Shown here: piece by piece, positions 51,360 through 59,666 of the stretch
How positions within the stretch are numbered: the stretch's first letter is position 1
Layout: each line of letters starts with the position of its first letter
NCBI RefSeq assembly: GCF_026011735.1
Contig: NZ_BRVN01000001.1
Coordinates: 392,623-456,622, forward strand
Direction of reading: 5' to 3'
DNA from: Dietzia sp. NCCP-2495
GTDB lineage: Bacteria > Actinomycetota > Actinomycetes > Mycobacteriales > Mycobacteriaceae
Length of the DNA stretch: 64,000 nt
Made by a program: the position numbers and the translations under genes
The notes under the pieces: model-generated
Told to the model about the DNA's origin: nothing
The model's database searches: none
What the model saw: the letters and a program-made list of their open reading frames with translations, nothing else

Positions 51360-52439
51360 GTGCCTGCCATGCCCCGACGACTACGGGTCGGCGTCCCCAC
51401 GTCGTCCCGGTCGACACCCGCCACACCCGCCACGGCGGTCCCCGATTCGGTCGTCGACTGCGGCATCTATGTCGACGGCGTCCGCGTGCCCGGAGAGTTC
51501 ACCCACGACGAGGCCATCCGCGAGGTCCGGTCAACCGGCCGCGGATTCGTGTGGATCGGGTTGCACGAACCCGACGTCCGGTTCATGGAGACACTGGCCG
51601 AGTCCTTCGGGATCCATGAACTCATCGCGGAGGACGCCTCGGTCGGCGACCAGCGGCCCAAACTGGAGGCCTACGACACCACCTTGGTCCTCAACATCTA
51701 CTCCGTGCAGTACCAGCCCCACGACTCCCTCAGCGAGGTGAACGAGATCGTCACCATCGGCGAGGTGATGATCGTGCTCGGTCGCGACTTCGTGGTGACC
51801 ATCCGACACGGCGACTTCGCCGAACTGGCCGGGATCCGCGCCGAACTCGAGTTTGCACCACAGCGGCTCGCAGTGGGACCGGCGGTCGTCATGCATGCCG
51901 TGGCCGACCGCATGGTGGACAACTACACCTCGGTCGCAGACGCCGTGGAACTCGACGTCGACGCTCTGGAAGCTGCGCTGTTCACCCCGCGCGCCGACGT
52001 GGACATCGAGCTCATCTACCTACTGAAGCGCGAACTCGTGGAGCTCAAGCACGACATCGCGCCGCTCGCCCGGCCACTCCACCGCCTGTCGGCGGACCAC
52101 CTCGACCTGGTTCCGACCGAGATCCGGCACTACTTCCGCGACGTCCAGGATCATCACACCCAGGTCGCGGCGGAGGTCGCCGCACTCGACGAGCAGGTCA
52201 CGTCCCTGGTCCACGCCGCGGTCGCGATGATCGGTGTGCGGCAGAACACGGACATGCGCAGGATCTCCGCCTGGGTCGCGATCGCCGCCGTCCCCACCAT
52301 GATCGCGGGGATCTACGGCATGAACTTCGAGCACATGCCCGAGCTCTCGATGGAGTACGGGTACCTCTACGTACTGGTGTTCATGGTGGCCACGTGCGCG
52401 GTGCTGTTCTGGGTCTTCCGCAGGAACAAGTGGCTCTGA
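51360..52439 (+). CDS. corA: Magnesium/cobalt transport protein CorA
   Basis: A 359-residue divalent-cation channel subunit. A large N-terminal cytoplasmic alpha/beta domain is followed by the long stalk helix and two C-terminal membrane helices; the pore signature YGMNFEHMPEL (GMN) lies near residue 320 and a basic FRRNKWL tail ends the protein. It forms a homopentamer in the membrane. GTG at 51360 has AAAGGAG five nt upstream. Equivalent to Rv1239c. The following trehalose transporter genes found in mycobacteria are absent. Confidence 0.95.
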   Translation: MPAMPRRLRVGVPTSSRSTPATPATAVPDSVVDCGIYVDGVRVPGEFTHDEAIREVRSTGRGFVWIGLHEPDVRFMETLAESFGIHELIAEDASVGDQRPKLEAYDTTLVLNIYSVQYQPHDSLSEVNEIVTIGEVMIVLGRDFVVTIRHGDFAELAGIRAELEFAPQRLAVGPAVVMHAVADRMVDNYTSVADAVELDVDALEAALFTPRADVDIELIYLLKRELVELKHDIAPLARPLHRLSADHLDLVPTEIRHYFRDVQDHHTQVAAEVAALDEQVTSLVHAAVAMIGVRQNTDMRRISAWVAIAAVPTMIAGIYGMNFEHMPELSMEYGYLYVLVFMVATCAVLFWVFRRNKWL

Positions 52440-52442
52440 GGC

Positions 52443-52471
52443 CGACGACGGGCGTATCGCGACGCTCGTCG
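52443..52471. terminator. Possible hairpin between corA and the SUFU gene
   Basis: CGACGA and TCGTCG close a stem with an inner GCGT/ACGC, interrupted by an unpaired CGG. It lies just after the corA stop, between convergent genes. No T-tract. Confidence 0.4.
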
Positions 52472-52484
52472 AACCCGGCCTGTC

Positions 52485-53093
52485 TCAGCGGGACCGTCCC
52501 GGGTTGACCGCGGAGCGACCGGGGTCCGAGACGTCGATACCCGCCTCGGCCCACGCCTCCTCCAGTTCCGCCGCACCTTTCATCCGCACCCACGCCGCCT
52601 CGGTGTGTGTCACGGGCACCGCCCGGAACACCTCCACCGGAGCAGCCTCGCCGGGCAGCTCCACGACAGGGATCTCCGGCTCCCTCAGGACCACGGCGGT
52701 GAACGCCGCGCCGGGCCAGAGCGGCTCCCCCAGATCGATGAGCGCCCCCGCCTGCAGGACCAGTCCCTCGATCATCGGCGTCGACGCCATCACGGCAAGT
52801 GCGCGGACGAGTCCGTCGACTCCGCCGCGGAGGACGAGACTCAGTTCGGCCCGTGGCGCGGTCGGATCGGGCACCAGGGCCGACGGGTCCCCCATCGGGT
52901 TGGCGGAGCAGCCCAGCGAGACGTAGCGGACCACCCCGGTCTCGATGTCGACGAAGCGCAGGATCCGGATCGGGGGCGCGCCGAGGAACGTCACCGACGC
53001 TTCCTGCGGGTCCGGACCGAACTGACCCACCAGATGCTCGCGGACCTTCTCCAGTACCCCGGCGTCACCGAGCGGGGAGTCCATCTCCTTCAC
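52485..53093 (-). CDS. Suppressor-of-fused (SUFU) domain protein
   Basis: A 202-residue protein with the alpha/beta SUFU fold pattern: ILRFVDIETGVVRYVSLGCSANPM (in part), the conserved PRAELSLVLRGG, and the C-terminal FRAVPVTHTEAAWVRMKG. Bacterial SUFU proteins occur in immunity or toxin-related and other loci, with mostly unknown roles. GTG at 53093 overlaps the stop of the upstream gene (GTGA), which implies coupled translation. No toxin or immunity gene is adjacent, so a housekeeping role is more likely here. Confidence 0.8.
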   Translation of the reverse strand: MKEMDSPLGDAGVLEKVREHLVGQFGPDPQEASVTFLGAPPIRILRFVDIETGVVRYVSLGCSANPMGDPSALVPDPTAPRAELSLVLRGGVDGLVRALAVMASTPMIEGLVLQAGALIDLGEPLWPGAAFTAVVLREPEIPVVELPGEAAPVEVFRAVPVTHTEAAWVRMKGAAELEEAWAEAGIDVSDPGRSAVNPGRSR

Positions 53094-53596
53094 TTCAGTC
53101 CGAGCCGGGCGAGTTCGTCACGCGCCCGCTCCGCGTTGGCGGGCTCGCACAGTACGTCGTACCGTCCGGCCACCAACTGGGAGGTCGACGCGAAGTCCCG
53201 CTTACCCCTTGTCGCCGCGTACGACAGGGACGCCGAGACGAGTCCGAAGACCATGCCACCGACGAGGCCGGTGAGCACGACGCCCCACAGCGGCTGGGTG
53301 AACATCCCGAGGATCAGGCCCACGAACAACCCCAGCCAGGCGCCCGTCGCCAGGCCCCCGAAGAGGACCTTCGGCCACGTGAGACGACCGGTGACCCTCT
53401 CGACCTGCATGAGGTCCACCCCGACGATGGTGACCTCGTGGACGGGGAAGTTCTCGTCCGCCAGATGGTCGACCGCGGCCTGAGCCTGTTCGTACGTCGG
53501 GTAGGACCCCACGACCCACCCGGTGGGAGGCGTCGGGAGCCCCGGGGACTGGACGGCACGAGATCGGCCCATCGCCGGGTTCACGCGAGAACTCAT
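53090..53596 (-). CDS. Membrane protein with general-stress (GSP17M-type) domain, Rv1234-like
   Basis: A 168-residue protein. The first half has a GSP17M-like segment (GWVVGSYPTYEQAQAAVDHLADENFPVHEVTIVGVDL, in part), followed by two glycine-rich membrane helices (LFGGLATGAWLGLFVGLILG and VVLTGLVGGMVFGLV) and a C-terminal DFASTSQLVAGRYDVL. Rv1234 of M. tuberculosis is similar in length and position near corA. It overlaps the SUFU gene by 4 nt. Function unknown. Confidence 0.8.
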   Translation of the reverse strand: MSSRVNPAMGRSRAVQSPGLPTPPTGWVVGSYPTYEQAQAAVDHLADENFPVHEVTIVGVDLMQVERVTGRLTWPKVLFGGLATGAWLGLFVGLILGMFTQPLWGVVLTGLVGGMVFGLVSASLSYAATRGKRDFASTSQLVAGRYDVLCEPANAERARDELARLGLK

Positions 53597-53685
53597 TGAT
53601 CAGTCCTTTCGGGAGCTGTCCGGGAACTCGTGTCCACGGATACTCGGGGGCAGTCGTGTTCGATGGTCAGGCGCGTGCTCGATGG

Positions 53686-54699
53686 TCAGGCGTCTGCCGA
53701 GCCCTGAGACGAAACCGTCATCCCGGCCGCGCGGCCACGCGCGGAGACCACCAGTGCCATCTTACGGCTGGCCTCGTCGAGCATCTCGTCCCCGAACATC
53801 ACGGCACCCCGGGCGCCGCCCTCGACGGATGTCGAGTGAGCATAGGTCGCCAGGATCCCCTCGGCCTTGTCGAACTCCTCCTGGCGCGGACTGAACACCT
53901 CGTTACCCGCGTCGACCTGGGCGGGATGCAGCACCCACTTGCCGTCGAACCCCAACGCCGCGGTGCGTGCGGCAGCACGCCGGAAACCCTCCTCGTCCCG
54001 CACCTTGAGGAACGGACCGTCGATCGCCTGCAGTCCGTGTGCTCGCGCCGCGACGAGAATCGACATCAACACGTGGTGGTAGGCGTCGCCCGGGGCGTAC
54101 CCGTCCGGCTGCTCCCCCACCGTGAGGGTGCGCATGCCGATGGAGGCCATGAAGTCCGCCGGCCCGAACACGAGGGTGAGAACCCGCGGGCTCGCCGTGG
54201 CGATCTCGTTGATGTTCGTCAGACCGAGAGCGTCCTCGATCTGGGGCTCGATACCGATATATCCCACCGGTAGTCCCGCGGACTTCTCCACCTGGGACAG
54301 CACGAGATCCAGTGCCACGACCTCCGAAGCTGACCGCACCTTGGGCAACAGCAGCGCATCGAGATGTGCGCCGGCACGCCCGACGACCTCCGTGACGTCA
54401 CCGACCGTGTACTCGGTGTTCCAGGCGTTGACCCGCACGACGACCGTCTGCGCGGTGAACCCACCCGAGACGAGCGCGTCGACGACGTTGCTCCGTGCCT
54501 CGATCTTGGCCGGACCGGCCACCGCGTCCTCCAGATCGAGAAACGCCTCGTCGACGGGGAGTCCCTTCGCTTTGGCGATCATTTTGACGCTGCTGCCGGG
54601 AACGGCGAGAACCGTGCGGCGCGGCCGCGACCGCAGGTCCGCGATCCGGGTCGCGGCGTCATCGGCCACAGAAGAGCTGCTGCGGATGTGGTCGGTCAT
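53686..54699 (-). CDS. HpcH/HpaI-type CoA-ester lyase (CitE-like, beta-methylmalyl-CoA lyase family)
   Basis: A 337-residue TIM-barrel lyase of the CitE family. Metal and substrate motifs: TVLAVPGSSVKM, FLDLEDAVAGPAK (Glu-Asp metal ligands), RVNAWNTE, LLLPKVRSASEV and IGIEPQIEDA, and the C-terminal KWVLHPAQVD. Stand-alone CitE-like proteins in actinobacteria act on malyl-CoA, methylmalyl-CoA or citramalyl-CoA rather than in a citrate lyase complex; no citDF genes are near. Divergent from the MgtE-like gene. Substrate not determinable from sequence. Confidence 0.88.
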   Translation of the reverse strand: MTDHIRSSSSVADDAATRIADLRSRPRRTVLAVPGSSVKMIAKAKGLPVDEAFLDLEDAVAGPAKIEARSNVVDALVSGGFTAQTVVVRVNAWNTEYTVGDVTEVVGRAGAHLDALLLPKVRSASEVVALDLVLSQVEKSAGLPVGYIGIEPQIEDALGLTNINEIATASPRVLTLVFGPADFMASIGMRTLTVGEQPDGYAPGDAYHHVLMSILVAARAHGLQAIDGPFLKVRDEEGFRRAAARTAALGFDGKWVLHPAQVDAGNEVFSPRQEEFDKAEGILATYAHSTSVEGGARGAVMFGDEMLDEASRKMALVVSARGRAAGMTVSSQGSADA

Positions 54700-54755
54700 C
54701 GTGGGTGGTTCTCCCTCTGGTCCGGTTCGGCAGGAGGTGTCCGCCGGGCGGCGAC

Positions 54756-54761
54756 TAATCT
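54756..54761 (+). promoter_or_regulatory. -10 element (TAATCT) of the MgtE-N gene
   Basis: TAATCT is 7 nt before the ATG at 54769, consistent with leaderless transcription. Confidence 0.5.
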
Positions 54762-54768
54762 GATCCGC

Positions 54769-56073
54769 ATGGCGAACCTCAACAAGGCCTTCGTCGCCAG
54801 GCTAGCCGGACTCCCGGTGATCGGACCTGACGGGGACGACATCGGACGAATCCGTGACGTCGTGGTGACCATGCGGTCCGAACACAAGCCGCCCCGGGTG
54901 ATCGGCCTGGTGGTGGAGCTGCCGACCCGGCGGCGGATCTTCGTACCGATGCTGAGGGTGGCGGCCATCGAACCCCGCTCCGTCTCGCTGGTGTCCGGGA
55001 CCATCAACCTGCATCGCTTCCAGTCACGCCAGGGTGAGGACACCGTTCTGGGGTCGATCGTCGACTCGATTGTGTACGCCCCACCCTCGGGCACCGGTCC
55101 GAATGTCGACGACGACGAGCTAGTCCGTCACCAGGTCGTCGACGTGGAGATCGAGCGCCAGAGGTCTCGGGACTGGCTGGTGTCGAGGGTCGCCGTCCGC
55201 GTTCGCCGAGGCCGCTCCCCACTCGGCCGCCGCGGCCCCGTCTCGATCCACCCGTGGTCGCGGATTCGAGGACTCGATCACACGGCGATCGGTGCACCGG
55301 GCCACGGTGCGGAGAGCCTCGTCGAGCAGTACGCGGACCTCCGACCAGCCGACGTCGCCAACGCGATACGCGAACTCCCCGAGTTCCGGCGCCTCGAGGT
55401 CGCCCGCACGCTCGACGACGAGCGACTGGCGGACATCCTCCAGGAGCTCCCGCATGACGAGCAGACCGAGATCGTCACCAGACTCGAGGTGGAACGCGCA
55501 GCGGACGTGCTCGAGGCGATGGATCCCGAGGACGTGGCGGATCTCCTGGGCGAGCTCCCTGAGCCCGAGGCCGAATCACTGCTGGCCCGGATGAGCCCCG
55601 CGGACTCGGCACCGGTCCGGATGCTGCTGACCTACGACGCGGACACCGCCGGCGGCCTCATGACGCCGGAGCCGATCATCCTGTCGCCCCAGACCACCGT
55701 CGCCGAGGCACTCGCGCACTGCCGCAATCCGGATCTCAGCCCGGCCGTGGCCAGCCTCGTGTTCGTCGTTCGTCCGCCCACCGCGACCCCGACCGGTAAA
55801 TACCTGGGCTGCGTCCATATCCAGGCCCTGTTGAGGGAACTCCCGTCGACGATGGTCGCCGAGACCCTCGACACGAGTCTGTCGTCGATGCGTCCCACGG
55901 ACTCTGTGGACGCGGTGACCCGGTTCTTTGCCACGTACAACCTCGTCTGCGGCCCGGTCGTTGACGACGAGGGACACCTGCTCGGGGCCGTCGCGGTGGA
56001 TGAGCTCCTCGACCACCTCCTGCCGGAGGACTGGCGTGACCTGGACCTCCACGACGACAGGGAGACCTACTGA
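54769..56073 (+). CDS. Cytosolic PRC-barrel / MgtE-N / CBS protein (Rv1232c-like)
   Basis: A 434-residue soluble protein. Residues about 10-60 look like a PRC-barrel (VIGPDGDDIGRIRDVVV), 170-290 match the MgtE intracellular N domain (DLRPADVANAIRELP, DILQELPHDEQTEI, ADLLGELPEPEAESLL), and 290-430 hold two CBS repeats (YDADTAGGLMTPEPI onward). MgtE channels carry the same N and CBS parts followed by five membrane helices; here the protein ends after the CBS pair, so it cannot itself be the Mg2+ channel and more likely senses Mg2+ or ATP for a partner. It overlaps nothing; the DUF1003 gene follows after 2 nt. Start at ATG 54769 by leaderless spacing. Confidence 0.85.
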   Translation: MANLNKAFVARLAGLPVIGPDGDDIGRIRDVVVTMRSEHKPPRVIGLVVELPTRRRIFVPMLRVAAIEPRSVSLVSGTINLHRFQSRQGEDTVLGSIVDSIVYAPPSGTGPNVDDDELVRHQVVDVEIERQRSRDWLVSRVAVRVRRGRSPLGRRGPVSIHPWSRIRGLDHTAIGAPGHGAESLVEQYADLRPADVANAIRELPEFRRLEVARTLDDERLADILQELPHDEQTEIVTRLEVERAADVLEAMDPEDVADLLGELPEPEAESLLARMSPADSAPVRMLLTYDADTAGGLMTPEPIILSPQTTVAEALAHCRNPDLSPAVASLVFVVRPPTATPTGKYLGCVHIQALLRELPSTMVAETLDTSLSSMRPTDSVDAVTRFFATYNLVCGPVVDDEGHLLGAVAVDELLDHLLPEDWRDLDLHDDRETY

Positions 56074-56075
56074 TC

Positions 56076-56639
56076 ATGAACGAGTCCTCGACCCGATCCC
56101 CGCTGTCCACCCCTGTCACCTCGCGCCGTCCCCGGATCAGTTTCGATTCCGACGCGATCGGCCGCTACAGCGAGAGCATCGCGCGCTTCTTCGGCACCGG
56201 CAGGTATCTCGTCATCCAGACGGTCGTGGTGATCGTCTGGATCATCCTCAACGTCGCCGTGGTGGCACTCCGGTTCGACCCCTACCCGTTCATCCTCCTG
56301 AATCTCGCGTTCTCTACTCAGGCCGCCTACGCCGCTCCGCTGATCCTCCTCGCCCAGAACCGCCAGGAGGACCGCGACAAGTCGGCGCTCAAGGAGGACC
56401 GACTCCGCGCGACGCAGACCAAGGCCGACACCGAGTTCCTCGCCAGGGAACTTGCGTCCGTCCGCCTCTCCGTCGGCGAGACCGTCACCCGCGACTACCT
56501 GCGACGAGAGCTCGACGACCTCCGGGATTCGATCGAACGGATCGAGACGCTGCTCGCTGCCGCGGACGGTGGTGCAGTCGGCGGTGCCGGTAACAAATCG
56601 GGCGAGGAAGACGACTCACAGTGGAGTGGTCGGGGGTAA
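56076..56639 (+). CDS. DUF1003 membrane protein (Rv1231c-like)
   Basis: A 187-residue protein with two membrane helices (LVIQTVVVIVWIILNVAVVAL and PFILLNLAFSTQAAYAAPLILL, each cited in part) and a long charged C-terminal helix (DKSALKEDRLRATQTKADTEF). DUF1003 proteins are often next to Mg2+-related genes. It starts 2 nt after the MgtE-N/CBS protein, so the two are cotranscribed and probably work together. Function unknown. Confidence 0.88.
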   Translation: MNESSTRSPLSTPVTSRRPRISFDSDAIGRYSESIARFFGTGRYLVIQTVVVIVWIILNVAVVALRFDPYPFILLNLAFSTQAAYAAPLILLAQNRQEDRDKSALKEDRLRATQTKADTEFLARELASVRLSVGETVTRDYLRRELDDLRDSIERIETLLAAADGGAVGGAGNKSGEEDDSQWSGRG

Positions 56640-56714
56640 CCTCGGCCCGAGAGGATGCGAGAGAAGGGGACATGCCTCGGGCATGCCGTATCCGATGACC
56701 GCTAGGGGGAGGGT

Positions 56715-57866
56715 TTGCGCAGAATCGCGCCGAACGTCGATCGTCGAGTACTGACCAGCGCCGCGGTGACCGCGACCGCCATCGCGGTCCTTTCCACCGT
56801 CGGACTGTCCGTGGACAACTCGCCTCCCGATGCTCCCGAGATCACTCCGCTGGCCGAATCCGGGCCGCAGACGTCCACGTCGGACCCGACCACCGCCGCG
56901 TCCACGACCCCCGAGACCACCGACCCCACCTCCGAGAAGCCTGCGCCCGAGGACGACCCGGGCGCGGCCCACATCGCCCCCGCGACGATTCCCGACGGCC
57001 CGCTGGGCATCCCCGGTATCGCACTCGACGCCTACCACCGCGCCACGGATAGGCTGAACGCCGAGCAGCCCGCGTGTGAGATGGACTGGACCGTGCTCGC
57101 CGGCATCGGTCAGGTGGAGTCCAATCAGGGACGGGGCGCGTTCGACGTCCACGGCAACACCATCGGTCGCATCGTCGGACCCCGCCTCGACGGTTCGATT
57201 CCGGGAACCGCGGTCATCAAGGACACCGATGGCGGCCGTTTCGACGGCGACCGCGACTTCGACCGTGCCGTGGGTCCCGTGCAGTTCATCCCGTCGACCT
57301 GGGCGACGCTGGGACGCGACGGGAACGACGACGGACTCGCCGATCCGAACAACATCTACGACGGGGCGCTCGCCGCCGCCACGCTCCTGTGTAACCAGGG
57401 CGGTTCGATGGCCGACCCGGCCGCGCGCAGCCGAGCAATCCTCTCGTACAACAACTCGCTGGCCTACGTCGCCAACGTGAACGCCTGGGCTCACGGCTAC
57501 GCCGTCAACGCGTACCCGCTCCCCTCGGATCTGCCCCCGATCCACCAGCCCGAACCCACCATCGAGCCGCCGAAGCCCCCGGAACACTGCCCCGAGGGCT
57601 GGGAGGGCACGCCGACCGCGGCTCCCGAGACGGCCGAGGAGGGCAAGCCCCCGAACCCCGTGCCGGGTTGCACGGAGGTACCCGCACCCCCGGCACCGGA
57701 CAATCCCGCACCGACTCCGCCGTCGGCGACCCCGTCCCCGGCGGGGTCTCCCGCGCCGGCACCGGTCGCAGAGAACGCACCGGCCGCCCCGCCGCCCGCG
57801 CCTGTCGGTCTCCCGGTGATCGAGCTGCCCTGCATCCATCCGTTCTGCCCGCCACCCCCGGCCTGA
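56715..57866 (+). CDS. Secreted lytic transglycosylase (SLT/MltB-like, Rv1230c-like)
   Basis: A 383-residue exported enzyme. A hydrophobic signal segment (VLTSAAVTATAIAVLSTVGLSV) near residues 12-33 is followed by a Thr/Pro/Ser linker, the lytic transglycosylase domain at about 100-260 with the catalytic glutamate in GIGQVESNQGRGAF, AVGPVQFIPSTW and LSYNNSLAYVANV, and a Pro/Ala-rich C-terminal 110 residues. It cleaves peptidoglycan glycan strands with formation of anhydro-muramic acid. Start is TTG at 56715 behind GGGGGAGG. Last part of the MgtE-N/DUF1003 cluster, before mrp. Confidence 0.88.
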   Translation: MRRIAPNVDRRVLTSAAVTATAIAVLSTVGLSVDNSPPDAPEITPLAESGPQTSTSDPTTAASTTPETTDPTSEKPAPEDDPGAAHIAPATIPDGPLGIPGIALDAYHRATDRLNAEQPACEMDWTVLAGIGQVESNQGRGAFDVHGNTIGRIVGPRLDGSIPGTAVIKDTDGGRFDGDRDFDRAVGPVQFIPSTWATLGRDGNDDGLADPNNIYDGALAAATLLCNQGGSMADPAARSRAILSYNNSLAYVANVNAWAHGYAVNAYPLPSDLPPIHQPEPTIEPPKPPEHCPEGWEGTPTAAPETAEEGKPPNPVPGCTEVPAPPAPDNPAPTPPSATPSPAGSPAPAPVAENAPAAPPPAPVGLPVIELPCIHPFCPPPPA

Positions 57867-57890
57867 ATCCCGTCGCCGAAATACGACGCC

Positions 57891-57896
57891 TAGACT
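57891..57896 (+). promoter_or_regulatory. -10 element (TAGACT) of mrp
   Basis: TAGACT is 9 nt before the ATG at 57906, consistent with leaderless or very short-leader transcription. Confidence 0.45.
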
Positions 57897-57905
57897 CGGG
57901 TCATC

Positions 57906-59045
57906 ATGAGTACACCCAGCGAAGAACTGATCCGCGCTGCCCTGGCAAAGGTCGATGACCCGGAGATTCGGAAGCCCCTGACGGAGTTGGGCATGGTCAA
58001 GGGCGTCGAGGTGGATCCGGCCACCGGCCGGGTCGACGTCGGCATCTATCTCACCGTCGCCTCCTGCCCGATGCGCGACACCATCTCCGACCGGGTCCGC
58101 TCGGCGGTGTCCGATGTGCCCGGTGTCGGTGAGGTCGCCGTGGAGCTCGACGTGATGAGCGACGAGCAGCGGACCGAATTGCGTAAGCACCTGCGCGGCG
58201 ATGCGGCGGAGCCGGTCATCCCGTTCGCCCAGCCGGGAAACCTGACCCGCGTCTACGCGGTTGCCTCGGGCAAGGGTGGAGTGGGCAAGTCCACCGCGAC
58301 GGTCAATCTCGCGACCGCCCTCGCTGATCGCGGACTGTCGGTCGGCGTGCTCGATGCCGACATCTACGGCCACTCGATCCCGCGCATGCTCGGGACCGAT
58401 GCCCGTCCGACCCAGGTCGAGCAGATGATCCTCCCGCCGGTCGCCCACGACGTGAAGGTCATCTCGATCGCCCAGTTCACCAAGGGCAACACCCCGGTGG
58501 TCTGGCGTGGCCCGATGCTCCACCGCGCGCTCCAGCAGTTCCTCGCCGACGTCTACTGGGGCGACCTGGACGTGCTGCTGATGGACCTCCCGCCCGGTAC
58601 CGGTGACGTGGCCATCTCGATCGCACAGCTGATCCCGTCAGCGGAGATCCTCGTGGTGACCACCCCTCAGCAGGCCGCCGCCGAGGTCGCCGAGAGGGCG
58701 GGATCCATCGCACTGCAGACCCGCCAGCGCATCGCCGGCGTCATCGAGAACATGTCGTGGCTCGAACTGCCTGACGGCACCCGGATGGACGTGTTCGGCA
58801 GCGGAGGTGGCGCGGAGGTCGCGGCCAACCTCTCCCGTTCGGTGGGCGCCCCGGTCAAGCTCCTCGGCCAGGTCCCGCTCGAGAAGTCGGTCCGTGAGCA
58901 CGGAGACGGGGGCACCCCGATCGTCCTCGCCGAGCCGGACTCACCGTCGGGCAAGGCCTTCCGCGAGATCGCCGACAACCTCGCGGTCCGTCCGCGCGGG
59001 CTCGCCGGGATGAACCTGGGGATCGACACCACCCGACACCTCTGA
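57906..59045 (+). CDS. mrp: Mrp/NBP35-type iron-sulfur cluster carrier ATPase
   Basis: A 379-residue P-loop ATPase (ApbC/Mrp, Rv1229c-like) that loads Fe-S clusters onto target proteins. The N-terminal DUF59/MIP18 domain (residues 5-85) is followed by the deviant Walker A SGKGGVGKST at 121-130 and the rest of the MRP domain, including LLMDLPPGTGDVAIS. The CxxC that carries the cluster in many Mrp proteins is absent; the equivalent segment reads LELPDGTRMDVFG, as seems common in actinobacterial members. Cytosolic. Convergent with tatB. Confidence 0.93.
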   Translation: MSTPSEELIRAALAKVDDPEIRKPLTELGMVKGVEVDPATGRVDVGIYLTVASCPMRDTISDRVRSAVSDVPGVGEVAVELDVMSDEQRTELRKHLRGDAAEPVIPFAQPGNLTRVYAVASGKGGVGKSTATVNLATALADRGLSVGVLDADIYGHSIPRMLGTDARPTQVEQMILPPVAHDVKVISIAQFTKGNTPVVWRGPMLHRALQQFLADVYWGDLDVLLMDLPPGTGDVAISIAQLIPSAEILVVTTPQQAAAEVAERAGSIALQTRQRIAGVIENMSWLELPDGTRMDVFGSGGGAEVAANLSRSVGAPVKLLGQVPLEKSVREHGDGGTPIVLAEPDSPSGKAFREIADNLAVRPRGLAGMNLGIDTTRHL

Positions 59046-59071
59046 CCGGCAGCTACCCTACGTGCCGTCCT

Positions 59072-59566
59072 CTACGTGGCGTCGCTGTCCCAGACCGCCC
59101 CACCGGCCGGCGGGGTGGGAGCGGGAGCAGGAGCCGGGGCTGCGGTCGCGCCGGTGGTCCCCGACGCTGCGGGGGGCGGCGCCGCGGCCTTCGGCTTGGT
59201 GGATGGACGCGGATCGACGGTCTGAGATCCGACGGTCGCGGCGGCCGCCGCGCCACCAGCGGGGGCGGCGGCGTCGAAGTTGCCGGTGAACAGCGAATCG
59301 TCGCCGTCCAGCAGGTGCTTGGTCACCATCGCGCGGGGACTGAGCCCACGTAGTTCGTTGAGCTGCTTGATCGGCTCGCTGAACTCCTCGAAGTCAGCTC
59401 CGTAGTCGTCCTTGAGCTGCTGCTGTGCATTACTCGCGAACTCTTTGACCTTGCGTATGGTTCCGGCGAGCCACCGGGCAGCCTCGGGTAGGCGCTCGGG
59501 TCCGAGAATCACCAGCGCCACCACGCCGAGCACAAGGATCTCGGACCAACCCACGTTCGTGAACAT
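59072..59566 (-). CDS. tatB: Sec-independent protein translocase TatB
   Basis: A 164-residue TatB. The N-terminal membrane helix (FTNVGWSEILVLGVVALVI, in part) with the conserved Glu, the hinge LGPERLPEAARWLAGTIRKVKEF and an amphipathic helix are followed by a long Ala/Pro/Thr-rich tail of about 85 residues, as in other actinobacteria. It binds twin-arginine signal peptides with TatC, which is not in this window. It follows htrA/rseA/sigE in the same orientation with a 100-bp gap, the arrangement Rv1221-Rv1224. Confidence 0.92.
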   Translation of the reverse strand: MFTNVGWSEILVLGVVALVILGPERLPEAARWLAGTIRKVKEFASNAQQQLKDDYGADFEEFSEPIKQLNELRGLSPRAMVTKHLLDGDDSLFTGNFDAAAPAGGAAAAATVGSQTVDPRPSTKPKAAAPPPAASGTTGATAAPAPAPAPTPPAGGAVWDSDAT

Positions 59567-59666
59567 CGTTGTCGAGGATACGTCGTCCGGCCCCCCGACG
59601 GGAGTGCGCCGTCGTCCGGGGGAGGTCCGATCCCCTACCCGGGCGCGTCAGGGGCGGGTGGGCAGC

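Noticed and set aside
53659..53690. Direct repeat TCGATGGTCAGGCG before the CitE-like stop
   Set aside because: Two short copies only; no recognisable function.
56616..58523. 635-codon minus-strand frame over the transglycosylase and mrp
   Set aside because: Arg/Gly/Asp low complexity opposite two confidently identified genes; no start signal.
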